DNA of 64,000 nucleotides. Origin: Pseudonocardia sp. N23 (GTDB taxonomy: Bacteria; Actinomycetota; Actinomycetes; Mycobacteriales; Pseudonocardiaceae). The stretch covers positions 187,574-251,573 of the forward strand of contig NZ_BEGX01000128.1 in assembly GCF_002583555.1 (NCBI RefSeq). Reading direction: 5' to 3'. The notes under the pieces are model-generated. The model worked only from the letters and a program-made list of their open reading frames with translations. It made no database searches and had not been told where the DNA came from. Position 1 is the first letter of the stretch. Each line of letters starts with the position of its first letter. Made by a program: the position numbers and the translations under genes. Positions 10,262-18,454 of this stretch are shown here, piece after piece.

Positions 10262-10673
10262 CGCGTTCCGCTTCCCGGTCACGGTGCGCTACCTGGAGGT
10301 CGACGCGCAGAACGTCGTCTTCAACTCCTGGTACCTGGCGTGGTTCGACGAGGCGATGGCGGCGTTCCTCGCCGACCGGGGGCTGCCGTACAAGCAGATG
10401 CTCGAGGCGGGCCACGACGTCCAGCTCGTCCGCTCGGAGATCGACTGGCGGTCGGGCGTCGGCTGGGGCGACGAGATCACCGTCGCGGTGTCGACGGCGC
10501 GCCTGGGCCGCACCAGCTTCGTGCTCGACTTCGACGTGCTGCGCGACGAGGAGATCACCTGTGGGGGCCGGACCACCTACGTCGTGATCGCGACGGACGG
10601 CTCCGGCACACGCGAGATCCCGCCGATGCTCGCCGACGCCCTCGGCGCACCGATGCCGCTGCGCCCGCTCTGA
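10254..10673 (+). CDS. acyl-CoA thioesterase, 4HBT hotdog family
   Basis: This 139-residue hotdog-fold thioesterase hydrolyses acyl-CoA thioesters. The N-terminus FPVTVRYLEVDAQNVVFNSWYLAWFDEA carries the catalytic Asp segment (VRYLEVDAQNVV, with the D-x-x-x-x-V/N pattern of the 4-hydroxybenzoyl-CoA thioesterase/YbgC group). The later strand SEIDWRSGVGWGDEI and the segment LGRTSFVLDFDV complete the fold. GTG at 10254 overlaps the cupin stop. With nearby beta-oxidation and aromatic-degradation genes it may release an aromatic or fatty acid, but the natural substrate is not evident. Confidence 0.88.
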   Translation: MTDAFRFPVTVRYLEVDAQNVVFNSWYLAWFDEAMAAFLADRGLPYKQMLEAGHDVQLVRSEIDWRSGVGWGDEITVAVSTARLGRTSFVLDFDVLRDEEITCGGRTTYVVIATDGSGTREIPPMLADALGAPMPLRPL

Positions 10674-10685
10674 ACGGGGCTTGCG

Positions 10686-10701
10686 CTGGAGCGCGCTCCA
10701 G
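10686..10701. promoter_or_regulatory. 16-bp perfect palindrome (MerR/TetR-type operator)
   Basis: CTGGAGCGCGCTCCAG is fully self-complementary and lies 18 bp before the start of the broken SDR gene. The GGAGCGCGCTCC core is like MerR-type operators that sit between the -35 and -10 of actinobacterial reductase genes; a TTGCGC hexamer abuts it on the left. It may be the leftover operator of the decayed SDR gene. Confidence 0.55.
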
Positions 10702-10718
10702 CCCCTCGCGTCGATCGC

Positions 10719-11157
10719 ATGACACGCACCACCACAGCGCAGCACGGCATCGGTTCCCCGTTCAGCGCCACGAGCACCGCAGCCGACGTCCTCGACGGGA
10801 TCGACCTCACCGGCAAGCTCGTCGTGATGAGGGGCGGGCACTCCGGGATCGGTCTGGAGGCGACCCGCGCGCTCGTCGACGCGGGTGCACACGTCGTCGT
10901 CCCGGCGCGGCGGCCCGACGTCGCCCGGGAGGCACTCGCGGGGACCGCCGGTACGAACGCCCTGTTCACGCCGCACCTCGACACCATCCCCCGCGACAGC
11001 GGCGTCCGGGCGTCCTCGGCAACCACGGCGGCATCATGACGCCGCTGCAGCGCCACCTGGACCACCTGGGCCACCTGGGCCACCTGGGCCACCTGGGCCA
11101 CCTGGGCCACCTGGGCCACGGCGACATGGTCGCGCTGGGCTGCGTGGCTCACCGCGC
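10719..11157 (+). pseudogene. decayed short-chain dehydrogenase/reductase
   Basis: Three separate pieces of an SDR of the NHLGHF type are present in order, with deletions and a frame change. The first (10719 onward) reads GIDLTGKLVVMRGGHSGIG, the cofactor-binding start, and ends after PARRPDVAREALAG. The second, in another frame, reads VLGNHGGIMTPLQR, matching the NAGIMATPLQR segment. The third follows the nonamer repeat and reads MVALGCVAHRAG, matching the RVVALSSVAHR strand. The catalytic YxxxK and everything after it are missing. The right end runs into the fumarylacetoacetase gene at 11149. No intact product can be made. The 16-bp palindrome upstream may be its former operator. Confidence 0.75.
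11052..11119 (+). repeat. 9-bp tandem repeat (GCCACCTGG, 7.5 copies)
   Basis: Seven full copies of GCCACCTGG (the second has A for G) and a partial eighth stand in tandem. In the SDR reading frame each unit encodes His-Leu-Gly, so the array reads HLGHLGH and so on. It sits exactly where intact SDRs of this type have the conserved NHLGHF motif. It looks like slippage-driven expansion of that motif's codons within the pseudogene. Confidence 0.95.
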
Positions 11158-12309
11158 CGGAAGCACCCGGTTGCGCACCTCCGGCAGGGCGAGCCGGGTG
11201 CCGTCGGGGCCGGGGAACGTCGCGGTGATGACGACCTCGTCCCCGTCCTCGAGGTAGGTGCGGGTCTGTCCGCCGGGCAGCGCGACCGGGTCGGCGCCAC
11301 CCCACGACAGCTCCAGGAAGCTCCCCCACTGCTCGCGCCGAGCGCCCGACACGGTGCCGGAGCCGAGCAGGTCGCCGGGTCGCAGCCTCGCGCCGTTCGA
11401 CGTCAGGTGGGTGACGAGCTGGGCGGGGGTCCAGTAGAGGTCGGCGGCGGGCGGGGTGGAGACGAGCGCACCGCCGAGGCGCAGCTCCATCGTGACGTCG
11501 AGACCGCGGTCGGCCTTGCCCCGCAGGTGGGGCAGCGGCTCGGGGTCGCGTGCGGGCGGGTCGACCCAGGCGCCGGCGAGGACGTCGAGCGGGGTGACCC
11601 AGGCGGACACGGCCGTCGCGAACGACTTGCCCAGCATCGGCCCGAGTGGCCTCGACTCGAAGGCCTGCACGTCGCGGGCCGACCAGTCGTTGAGCAGGAC
11701 GACGCCGAAGACGTGGTCCAGCGCGTCGTCCATCGACACGGGGCCCTGCACCGGTCCGCCGCAGACGAACCCCAGCTCGGCCTCGACGTCGAGCGCCCGC
11801 GTCGGACCCCAGTCGCCGGCCGCGCGCTGCCCCGCCGGCCGGGTCACGGGTGTCCCGCTGACGACGACCGTCCCCGCCCGGCCGTGGTAGCCGACGGGCA
11901 GGTGCCGCCAGTTCGGCGCGGTCGTCGCGCTGCCCGGCCGCAGGATCTGCGCGCCGTTGACCGCATGCTGTTCGCAGGCGTAGAAGTCGACGTAGTCGGC
12001 GACGGCGAACGGCAGGACGGGCACGACCCCGTTGCCGGGCAACAGGAACGGCCCGATCCGGTCGGGGTCGGCGAGCCGTTCGCCGAGCCAGCCGACGACG
12101 TCGCCCCACAAGGCACGGCTCGTGGCGAGCAGCGCGTCGAGGGTGGGGTGACCGAGGACCTCGGCGAAGGCGACGTTCTCGGTCGCGGCGAGGGCGCCGA
12201 CGTCGAGCAGGCCGTCCGGGGTGGGTGCCGCGATCCGCGACGGTCCGGGGCGGCCCGTCCCGGCCACGACCCCGAGTGCGAGTCCCGTCCCGATCGCCGG
12301 TGATCCCAT
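11149..12309 (-). CDS. fahA: fumarylacetoacetase
   Basis: This 386-residue enzyme cleaves fumarylacetoacetate to fumarate and acetoacetate, the last step of tyrosine/homogentisate breakdown. It has the N-terminal SH3-like FAH_N part, then NGAQILRPGSATTAPNWRHLPVGYHGR with the catalytic His, VEAELGFVCGG and LLNDWSARDVQAFE with metal ligands, and GKSFATAVSAWVTPLDVL. The C-terminus GTVSGARREQWGSFLELSW is also typical. I chose ATG at 12309; the frame is open far upstream but only as antisense to the hydratase gene. Homogentisate dioxygenase is not in the window. The following enoyl-CoA hydratase lies on the same strand. Confidence 0.93.
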   Translation of the reverse strand: MGSPAIGTGLALGVVAGTGRPGPSRIAAPTPDGLLDVGALAATENVAFAEVLGHPTLDALLATSRALWGDVVGWLGERLADPDRIGPFLLPGNGVVPVLPFAVADYVDFYACEQHAVNGAQILRPGSATTAPNWRHLPVGYHGRAGTVVVSGTPVTRPAGQRAAGDWGPTRALDVEAELGFVCGGPVQGPVSMDDALDHVFGVVLLNDWSARDVQAFESRPLGPMLGKSFATAVSAWVTPLDVLAGAWVDPPARDPEPLPHLRGKADRGLDVTMELRLGGALVSTPPAADLYWTPAQLVTHLTSNGARLRPGDLLGSGTVSGARREQWGSFLELSWGGADPVALPGGQTRTYLEDGDEVVITATFPGPDGTRLALPEVRNRVLPAR

Positions 12310-12410
12310 GCCCGCAGACGCTAGCCGTCCGCGCGGGCTCCGGCGCTCACCCCGGTCAGTCCGGTCATGCGCCCATCGTCCCGGCCGGCGCGGGTCGGAC
12401 GAACGCGCCG

Positions 12411-13160
12411 TCAGCGTCCGGTGGCGCGCTCCAGGTAGGCGGCGACGTGGCCGTCGGTGGCGCGCCTGGTCCACAGCCGCAGCGCGACCTCGTCGTCGAC
12501 GGTGTAGCGGTCGGCCCGGTCGGTGGCCTCGCGGCGCAGCGCGGCCTTGGTCGCTGCGAAGGTGTCGGGCAGGATGCCCGCGAGCCCGCGCGCGATCTCG
12601 ACGGCCTTCTCCCGCAACGTGTCCGGGGCGACGAGCTCGTCGACGAGGCCGAGCGTGAGCGCCTCGGCGGGCGGGTGGGTGCGCGCGCCCATGACGAGCC
12701 GGCGCGCCGTGACCTCGCCGACCGCGTTGCGCATCGCCTCCAGCGCGATCCGCGGGAACGGCACGCCCACCTGGAGCTCGGCGAGGCCGATGCGGCCCTT
12801 GCCGTCCGCCATGATCGCGGTGTCGGCGCACGCGGCGAGGACGCACCCGCCGGCGATGGCGTGCCCGTTGACGGCGGCGACGACCGGCTTGGGCAGGTCG
12901 AACACCGCGCGGAAGCAGGCGGCGAGCGCGGGCAGGAAGCGTTCGACGTAGGGTGCGCCGCCGTCGAGGAACTGCCTGAGGTCCACGCCCGCGGAGAACG
13001 AGCCGCCGCCCGCGGTGAGCACGACCGCCCGGGCGGGGTCGGCCGTGAGCCCGCGGAAGGTCTCGGTGATCCCTTCGCACAGCTCGATGTCCATCGCGTT
13101 GACCGGCCCGTGGGCCATCGTCAGGATCGCGACCCCGTCGTCGTCGACTCGTTCGATCAC
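12411..13160 (-). CDS. enoyl-CoA hydratase/isomerase family protein
   Basis: This 249-residue crotonase-fold enzyme acts on acyl-CoA thioesters. SAGVDLRQFLDGGAPY supplies the first oxyanion-hole segment and NGHAIAGGCVLAACADTAIMA the second. The usual first catalytic Glu of hydratases is not clear in AGGCVLAAC, so isomerase, hydrolase or lyase chemistry is possible. GLAELQVGVPFP is the second active-site loop. The GTG at 13160 gives IERVDDDGVAILTM, the usual start. It lies 101 bp upstream of fahA on the same strand and is divergent from mscR. The exact reaction cannot be told. Confidence 0.85.
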   Translation of the reverse strand: MIERVDDDGVAILTMAHGPVNAMDIELCEGITETFRGLTADPARAVVLTAGGGSFSAGVDLRQFLDGGAPYVERFLPALAACFRAVFDLPKPVVAAVNGHAIAGGCVLAACADTAIMADGKGRIGLAELQVGVPFPRIALEAMRNAVGEVTARRLVMGARTHPPAEALTLGLVDELVAPDTLREKAVEIARGLAGILPDTFAATKAALRREATDRADRYTVDDEVALRLWTRRATDGHVAAYLERATGR

Positions 13161-13261
13161 CCTCGGAACCTAACCCGCGAAGGTCGACCCGGACATGAAA
13201 AGCTCTGCATGAATCGCGGGGACGCCCCCGCCTCGACGCCGAGCCCCCGGGAGAAGAAACC

Positions 13262-14347
13262 ATGTCGCAACAGGTCCGCGCGGTCGTCGCCCACAGCAAG
13301 GGCGCCCCCGTCTCCGTCGAGACGATCACCGTCCCCGACCCCGGCCCCGGCGAGGCCGTCGTGCAGATCCAGGCCTGCGGCGTCTGCCACACCGACCTGC
13401 ACTACCGCGAAGGCGGCATCAACGACGAGTTCCCGTTCCTCCTCGGCCACGAAGCCGCCGGAATCGTCGAGTCCATCGGCGACGGCGTCACCGACCTCGC
13501 CCCCGGCGACTTCGTCATCCTCAACTGGCGCGCCGTCTGCGGACAATGCCGCGCCTGCCGTAAGGGCAAGCCGCAGTACTGCTTCAACACCCACAACGCC
13601 ACCCAGAAGATGACCCTCGCCGACGGCACCGAGCTCTCCCCCGCCCTGGGCATCGGCGCCTTCGCCGAGAAGACCCTCGTCGCGGCGGGCCAGTGCACCA
13701 AGGTCGACGCCTCCGCCCGACCCGCAGCAGCCGGCCTGCTCGGCTGCGGGGTGATGGCCGGCATCGGCGCGGCCATCAACACCGGCGGCGTCTCCCGCGG
13801 CGACTCGATCGCCGTCATCGGCTGCGGCGGCGTCGGCAACGCCGCCATCGCGGGCGCCAACCTCGTCGGCGCCACCACGATCATCGCCGTCGACGTCGAC
13901 CCCACCAAGCTGGAGTGGGCCAAGGGCTTCGGCGCCACCCACACCATCAACTCCCGTGAAGTCGACGCGGTCGAGGCCATCAAGGAACTCACCGGCGGCA
14001 ACGGCGCCGACGTCGTCATCGACGCCGTCGGCCGCCCCGAGACCCTCAAGCAGGCATTCTTCGCCCGCGACCTCGCCGGCACCGCCGTCCTCGTCGGCGT
14101 CCCCACCCCGGACATGACCTTCGACATCCCGATGATCGAGATCTTCGGCCGCGGCGGCGCCACCAAGTCCTCCTGGTACGGCGACTGCCTCCCCGCACGC
14201 GACTTCCCCATGCTCATCGACCTCTACCTGCAGGGCCGGCTCCCCCTGGACAAGTTCGTGTCCGAGGAGATCGGCCTCGACGCCGTCGAGGAAGCCTTCC
14301 ACCGCATGGAACGCGGCGAGGTCCTCCGCTCGGTCGTGGTCCTCTGA
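13262..14347 (+). CDS. mscR: S-(hydroxymethyl)mycothiol dehydrogenase (mycothiol-dependent formaldehyde dehydrogenase)
   Basis: This 361-residue zinc alcohol dehydrogenase oxidises the formaldehyde-mycothiol adduct and also reduces S-nitrosomycothiol in actinobacteria. The catalytic zinc site shows CGVCHTD (about C39) and GHEAAG (H63, E64). Structural zinc ligands are in CGQCRACRKGKPQYC (about C93, C96, C99, C107). The NAD-binding motif GCGGVGNAAIAGA starts near residue 188. The strong similarity to class III-type enzymes and the following MBL gene match the known mscR-MBL pair. Stop and next start overlap as TGATG. Formaldehyde detoxification suits a bacterium that oxidises small hydrocarbons (inference). 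Confidence 0.93.
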   Translation: MSQQVRAVVAHSKGAPVSVETITVPDPGPGEAVVQIQACGVCHTDLHYREGGINDEFPFLLGHEAAGIVESIGDGVTDLAPGDFVILNWRAVCGQCRACRKGKPQYCFNTHNATQKMTLADGTELSPALGIGAFAEKTLVAAGQCTKVDASARPAAAGLLGCGVMAGIGAAINTGGVSRGDSIAVIGCGGVGNAAIAGANLVGATTIIAVDVDPTKLEWAKGFGATHTINSREVDAVEAIKELTGGNGADVVIDAVGRPETLKQAFFARDLAGTAVLVGVPTPDMTFDIPMIEIFGRGGATKSSWYGDCLPARDFPMLIDLYLQGRLPLDKFVSEEIGLDAVEEAFHRMERGEVLRSVVVL

Positions 14348-14982
14348 TGACCCCCGCCGGACCGGTCGACCACGTCGTCACCTCCGGAACGTTCTCCCTC
14401 GACGGAGGCACCTGGGACGTCGACAACAACGTGTGGATCGTCGGCGACGACAACGAGGTCATCGTCATCGACGCCGCGCACGACCTGGAGAAGATCACCG
14501 AGGGTGTCGCCGGCCGCCGCGTCGTCGCTGTCGTGTGCACCCACGCCCACGACGACCACGTCAACCAGGCCCCGCACGTCGCCGACCGCTTCGACGCCCC
14601 GATCCTGCTCAACCCGGCCGAGGCGCCGCTGTGGGAGATGACCCACCCCGACCGCAGGCCCGACCGCGAGATCACCGACGGCGACGTCCTGCGCGCCGGC
14701 GGCGTCGAGCTGCGGGCACTGGTCACGCCCGGACACTCCCCCGGCTCGACGTGCCTGTACTCCGAGGACCTGGGCGTGCTGTTCTCCGGTGACACCCTGT
14801 TCAACGGTGGCCCCGGAGCGACGGGACGCTCCTACTCGTCGTTCGACACGATCATCGACTCCATCCGCGGCCGGCTCCTGACCCTGCCCGGCGACACCGT
14901 GGTCCGCACCGGCCACGGCGACTCGACGACGATCGGCGCCGAGCTCCCCCACCTCGAGGAATGGATCCGCCGGGGCAACTGA
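14347..14982 (+). CDS. MBL-fold metallohydrolase paired with mscR
   Basis: This 211-residue metallo-beta-lactamase-fold hydrolase has the full metal set: THAHDDH (about H66, H68, D70, H71), TPGHSPGS (next His), FSGDTLF (Asp) and TGHGDSTTIG (final His). Glyoxalase II-like members hydrolyse thiol esters. Directly after mscR, it most likely hydrolyses S-formylmycothiol to formate and mycothiol, though this is inference from position. Its ATG overlaps the mscR stop, so translation is coupled. Length fits small glyoxalase II-like proteins of actinobacteria. Confidence 0.9.
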   Translation: MTPAGPVDHVVTSGTFSLDGGTWDVDNNVWIVGDDNEVIVIDAAHDLEKITEGVAGRRVVAVVCTHAHDDHVNQAPHVADRFDAPILLNPAEAPLWEMTHPDRRPDREITDGDVLRAGGVELRALVTPGHSPGSTCLYSEDLGVLFSGDTLFNGGPGATGRSYSSFDTIIDSIRGRLLTLPGDTVVRTGHGDSTTIGAELPHLEEWIRRGN

Positions 14983-14986
14983 CCCC

Positions 14987-15088
14987 GTGAGTGGCGGTCT
15001 CGGCGCCGTCGTCACCTACGACGACAGGTCCGCCGCGGCCGCTGCCGCCCACGGGCGCCCGGCCGCGATGCCCGGCCGCACGTCCTGA
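14987..15088 (+). pseudogene. C-terminal remnant of a PIN-domain (VapC-like) toxin
   Basis: A 33-codon open stretch starting at GTG 14987 reads GLGAVVTYDDRSAAAAAAHG, then RPAAMPGRTS and a stop. This resembles the end of VapC-type PIN nucleases, where (L/V)VTYDxRxxxAAxxxG carries the last acidic residue of the active site and is followed by a short PxxxPG tail. The rest of the domain and any antitoxin are absent. It begins 4 bp after the MBL stop. I call it a remnant; a coincidental small frame cannot be excluded. Confidence 0.45.
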
Positions 15089-15092
15089 CCGG

Positions 15093-15455
15093 TCAGCGCA
15101 CCGGGACGGGGTCGAGGGCCAGGACCGGGCGCTCGGTGGGGCCGTACCAGGCGCGCAGGATCCGCCCGTCGAGCCGCGCCTGCGGGATCGGGCGGGCGCC
15201 CGTGCGGGCGGGCCACGGCGACGCGACGCTGTGTGCCACGACCTCCTGCACGGCGTTGATCGTCGCGTAGGCGGCGGTGGCCACCTGACGGTCACCGGTG
15301 TCGCCGTCGAGGAGCCTGGCCGCGGCCGATCCCCCGATCACGGCGTCGCCGCGCAGCACCACGACCCTGGCCCCGTCGGCGCGCACGTGCAGCCCGGCGG
15401 GGACGACGTCGTCGAGCCGCGAGGCGAGCGCCGCGGCCAGGTCACGTGGGGTCAC
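15093..15455 (-). CDS. hypothetical protein
   Basis: I do not recognise this 120-residue soluble protein. It begins TPRDLAAALASRLDDVVPAG, has a strand-rich segment GLHVRADGARVVVLRGDAVIG, a helix-rich middle (ATAAYATINAVQEVVAHSVA) and ends GRILRAWYGPTERPVLALDPV. The last part, with a Trp-Tyr-Gly and an acidic end, looks like a conserved motif. It has no membrane segment. GTG at 15455 is the first start consistent with this layout; upstream frame is open without sense. It is convergent with the PIN remnant and follows the MFS/mtnA operon on the same strand after a 97-bp gap. Confidence 0.6.
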   Translation of the reverse strand: MTPRDLAAALASRLDDVVPAGLHVRADGARVVVLRGDAVIGGSAAARLLDGDTGDRQVATAAYATINAVQEVVAHSVASPWPARTGARPIPQARLDGRILRAWYGPTERPVLALDPVPVR

Positions 15456-15552
15456 TCCATCACGGTACGAAGCGGAAGCCCAGGTGGGCGCTCCGCGAAC
15501 CGTCATCCACCCTGACGAGCGACCCCCGACCGGAGCGTTCGTGCTCGAACCG

Positions 15553-16736
15553 TCATCTCCGGGCCGGTCTCCGGGCGAACGGGGCGACGAGCAGCAGGAA
15601 TGCCGTGCCCGCGCCGTAGGCCACGGCGAACCCGAACGGACCGGCGACCGCGCCGAGCCCGACCGCCCCGAGGCCGACGCCCGCGTCGAAGGCGGCGTTC
15701 CACAGGGCGCTTGCCCGCCCGTACCCCGCGCGGCCACCGAGCGCGAACAGCTGCACGAGCGAGTCGTTCTGCACCATGCCGAACCCGAACCCGACGAGCA
15801 GCGCGCCGACGACGAACAGCGCCTCCCCACCACCGGACGGCAGCGACGCCCCGACCTCGGCCAGCATCCCGACCACACCGAGCAGTACGCCGGGAACCTG
15901 CAGCCTCCCGCCCAGGTTCCGGCGGTGTGCCAGCTCCCCGGCCAGGAACCGGCCGACGAGCGTGCCCACGGCCATCGCGAACAGGGCCAGTGCCGCGGCC
16001 GCCGCGGTCCCGGTGACCGGCAGGAACGTGATGAGGCCGCCCTGGGCGGTCGCGCAGGCGAGCATGGCCAGCAGCGGGCCGGTCTCGCCGCGCCACCGGG
16101 CGGTGTCGGGGACCGCGCCGGAGCCGGCACCGACGATGCCGGCGGTGGCCGCATCGGGGTCGTCGACGGTCACAGCGGCGGGCGACCGGCCGAGACGCAT
16201 GAACAGCATCAGCGCGGCGCCCAGGAGCGGGAGCGCGCCGGCCGCGAATACCGCGGTGAACCCGAACCAGTCGACGACGGCGACGCCCGTCGGGAGCAGC
16301 GCGACCAGCGGCAGCCCGATGGCCAGCCCGAACCGGCTCGCGCCGCGGCTGTGCTCGGCGGGGTCGAGGAGCTCCGCGACGAGCGCGCTGCCCGCGACGG
16401 TGACCATGCCGAACCCGACGCCACGCACCGTCGTCACCACGAGCACCGGAGCCAGATCCGACGACAGGGCGAGCAGCGGCGCGGGCGCCCCCATGAGCAC
16501 CATGCCGACGACCAGCACCCACCGGTGCCCGATCCGGCGCAGCATCCACGGGACGGCGAACTGGGTGGCGACGGTGACGGCCATCAGGACGCCCGTCGTG
16601 ACGCCGGCGCCGAACGGGCCCGCGCCGCCCTCGGTCACCCACAGGGGGACGATCGGCAGCAGCAGCGAGTAGCCACCGAACGCCAGGACCGTCGCGACGA
16701 GCAACAGCCAGAACGTGATGCTCTGCAGGCCCTTCC

Positions 16737-16740
<4 letters not shown>
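15553..16740 (-). CDS. MFS transporter
   Basis: This 395-residue major facilitator protein has about 12 membrane helices. It begins RKGLQSITFWLLLVATVLAFGGYSLLLPIVPLWV, which is the first helix, and has the loop 2-3 region MLRRIGHRWVLVVGM and a central loop near residue 190. GTG at 16740 overlaps the mtnA stop as GTGA, so it is co-translated with the methionine-salvage enzyme. That suggests transport of a methylthioadenosine-related compound, but sequence alone does not show the substrate. Drug-efflux function is an equal alternative. Confidence 0.85.
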
Positions 16741-17705
<965 letters not shown>

Positions 17706-17728
17706 CGGAACAGCCTAGGCTCGCGCTG

Positions 17729-18454
17729 ATGGACGGGGTGTACGCGGACGAGAGATTTCCCGCCGACCCCTACCCGGGCGCGGTGCCGCCGACGTCGTTC
17801 GTGCACGTCGACAGGACGGGGTTCCCGCTCGTCGCGGGCCAGGTGGGGGGCCAGCCGATCGACCGCTGGCTCACCGCCCGCGGGACGCCGCCGACCTCGG
17901 ACCGGATGGCTGTGCTCGCCTACGGCTCCAACCGGAACCCGTCGAAGATCAGCTGGCTGCGCGAGTTCCTCGGGCTGGGCCGGGAACCGGTGGTCGTGCT
18001 GCGGGTGCGCACGCACGGGTTGGCCGCGGTGTGGGCACACGGGCTGCGCACGCGTGACGGGGCCCGGCCGGCGGTGCTGGCTGCGGCGCCGGGCGTCGAG
18101 GAGCAGCACGCGGTGTGGCTGGCGACCCCGGAGCAGGTCGCGGTCCTCGACGTGTGCGAGGGCGCCTCCCGCGAGGGTGACGGCCGCTACCGCCTGGCCC
18201 GGCTGCGCACCGGGGACGTCCGCACCGACGAGGGGACGCTCCTGCCGGAGGTCCGCGCCTATGTGGGTGCGACGCCGATCCGCCGGCCGCTGCTGGTCGA
18301 CGGCGCGGTGGTGCGCTGTGTCGCAGGATGCCGCACGGTCGCTCGGCGGGGAGCCCGCGCCGTCGGACGGTCTCAGGTACTCGTGAACGGCGACAGCCGC
18401 TGCAGCGGCTGTCGCCGCCCACAGCTCAGGCCGTCGTCGACACCGAGGTCGTGA
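17729..18454 (+). CDS. gamma-glutamylcyclotransferase-like protein, probable 3' frameshift
   Basis: The protein has the AYGSNRNPSK segment (about residue 72) that marks the gamma-glutamylcyclotransferase/AIG2-like fold, where Tyr-Gly-Ser-Asn binds the gamma-glutamyl group. LDVCEGASREGDGRYRLARL fits the fold's second half. The open frame runs to 18454, but its last 45 codons (VAGCRTVARRGARAV onward) look non-coding and cross a 28-bp terminator palindrome into the convergent MHS gene. In the +1 frame the end reads VSQDAARSLGGEPAPSDGLRYS and stops at 18386, just before the palindrome. I infer one extra base, or two lost, near 18313-18325, either genuine or a sequencing error. Confidence 0.7.
   Translation: MDGVYADERFPADPYPGAVPPTSFVHVDRTGFPLVAGQVGGQPIDRWLTARGTPPTSDRMAVLAYGSNRNPSKISWLREFLGLGREPVVVLRVRTHGLAAVWAHGLRTRDGARPAVLAAAPGVEEQHAVWLATPEQVAVLDVCEGASREGDGRYRLARLRTGDVRTDEGTLLPEVRAYVGATPIRRPLLVDGAVVRCVAGCRTVARRGARAVGRSQVLVNGDSRCSGCRRPQLRPSSTPRS
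18389..18416. terminator. 28-bp perfect palindrome, bidirectional terminator
   Basis: The arms GGCGACAGCCGC and GCGGCTGTCGCC flank TGCA and are fully self-complementary. The element lies between the +1-frame stop of the cyclotransferase-like gene (18386) and the stop of the convergent MHS permease gene (18426), where a shared terminator is expected. Confidence 0.85.

Noticed and set aside
11052..11119. Possible CRISPR or regulatory repeat array
   Set aside because: Units are 9 bp with no spacers, and they encode His-Leu-Gly in the frame of an SDR remnant.
11149..13392. A 747-codon leftward frame across fumarylacetoacetase and the hydratase
   Set aside because: Homology begins at the ATG at 12309. 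The extension is antisense or out of frame to the enoyl-CoA hydratase gene.
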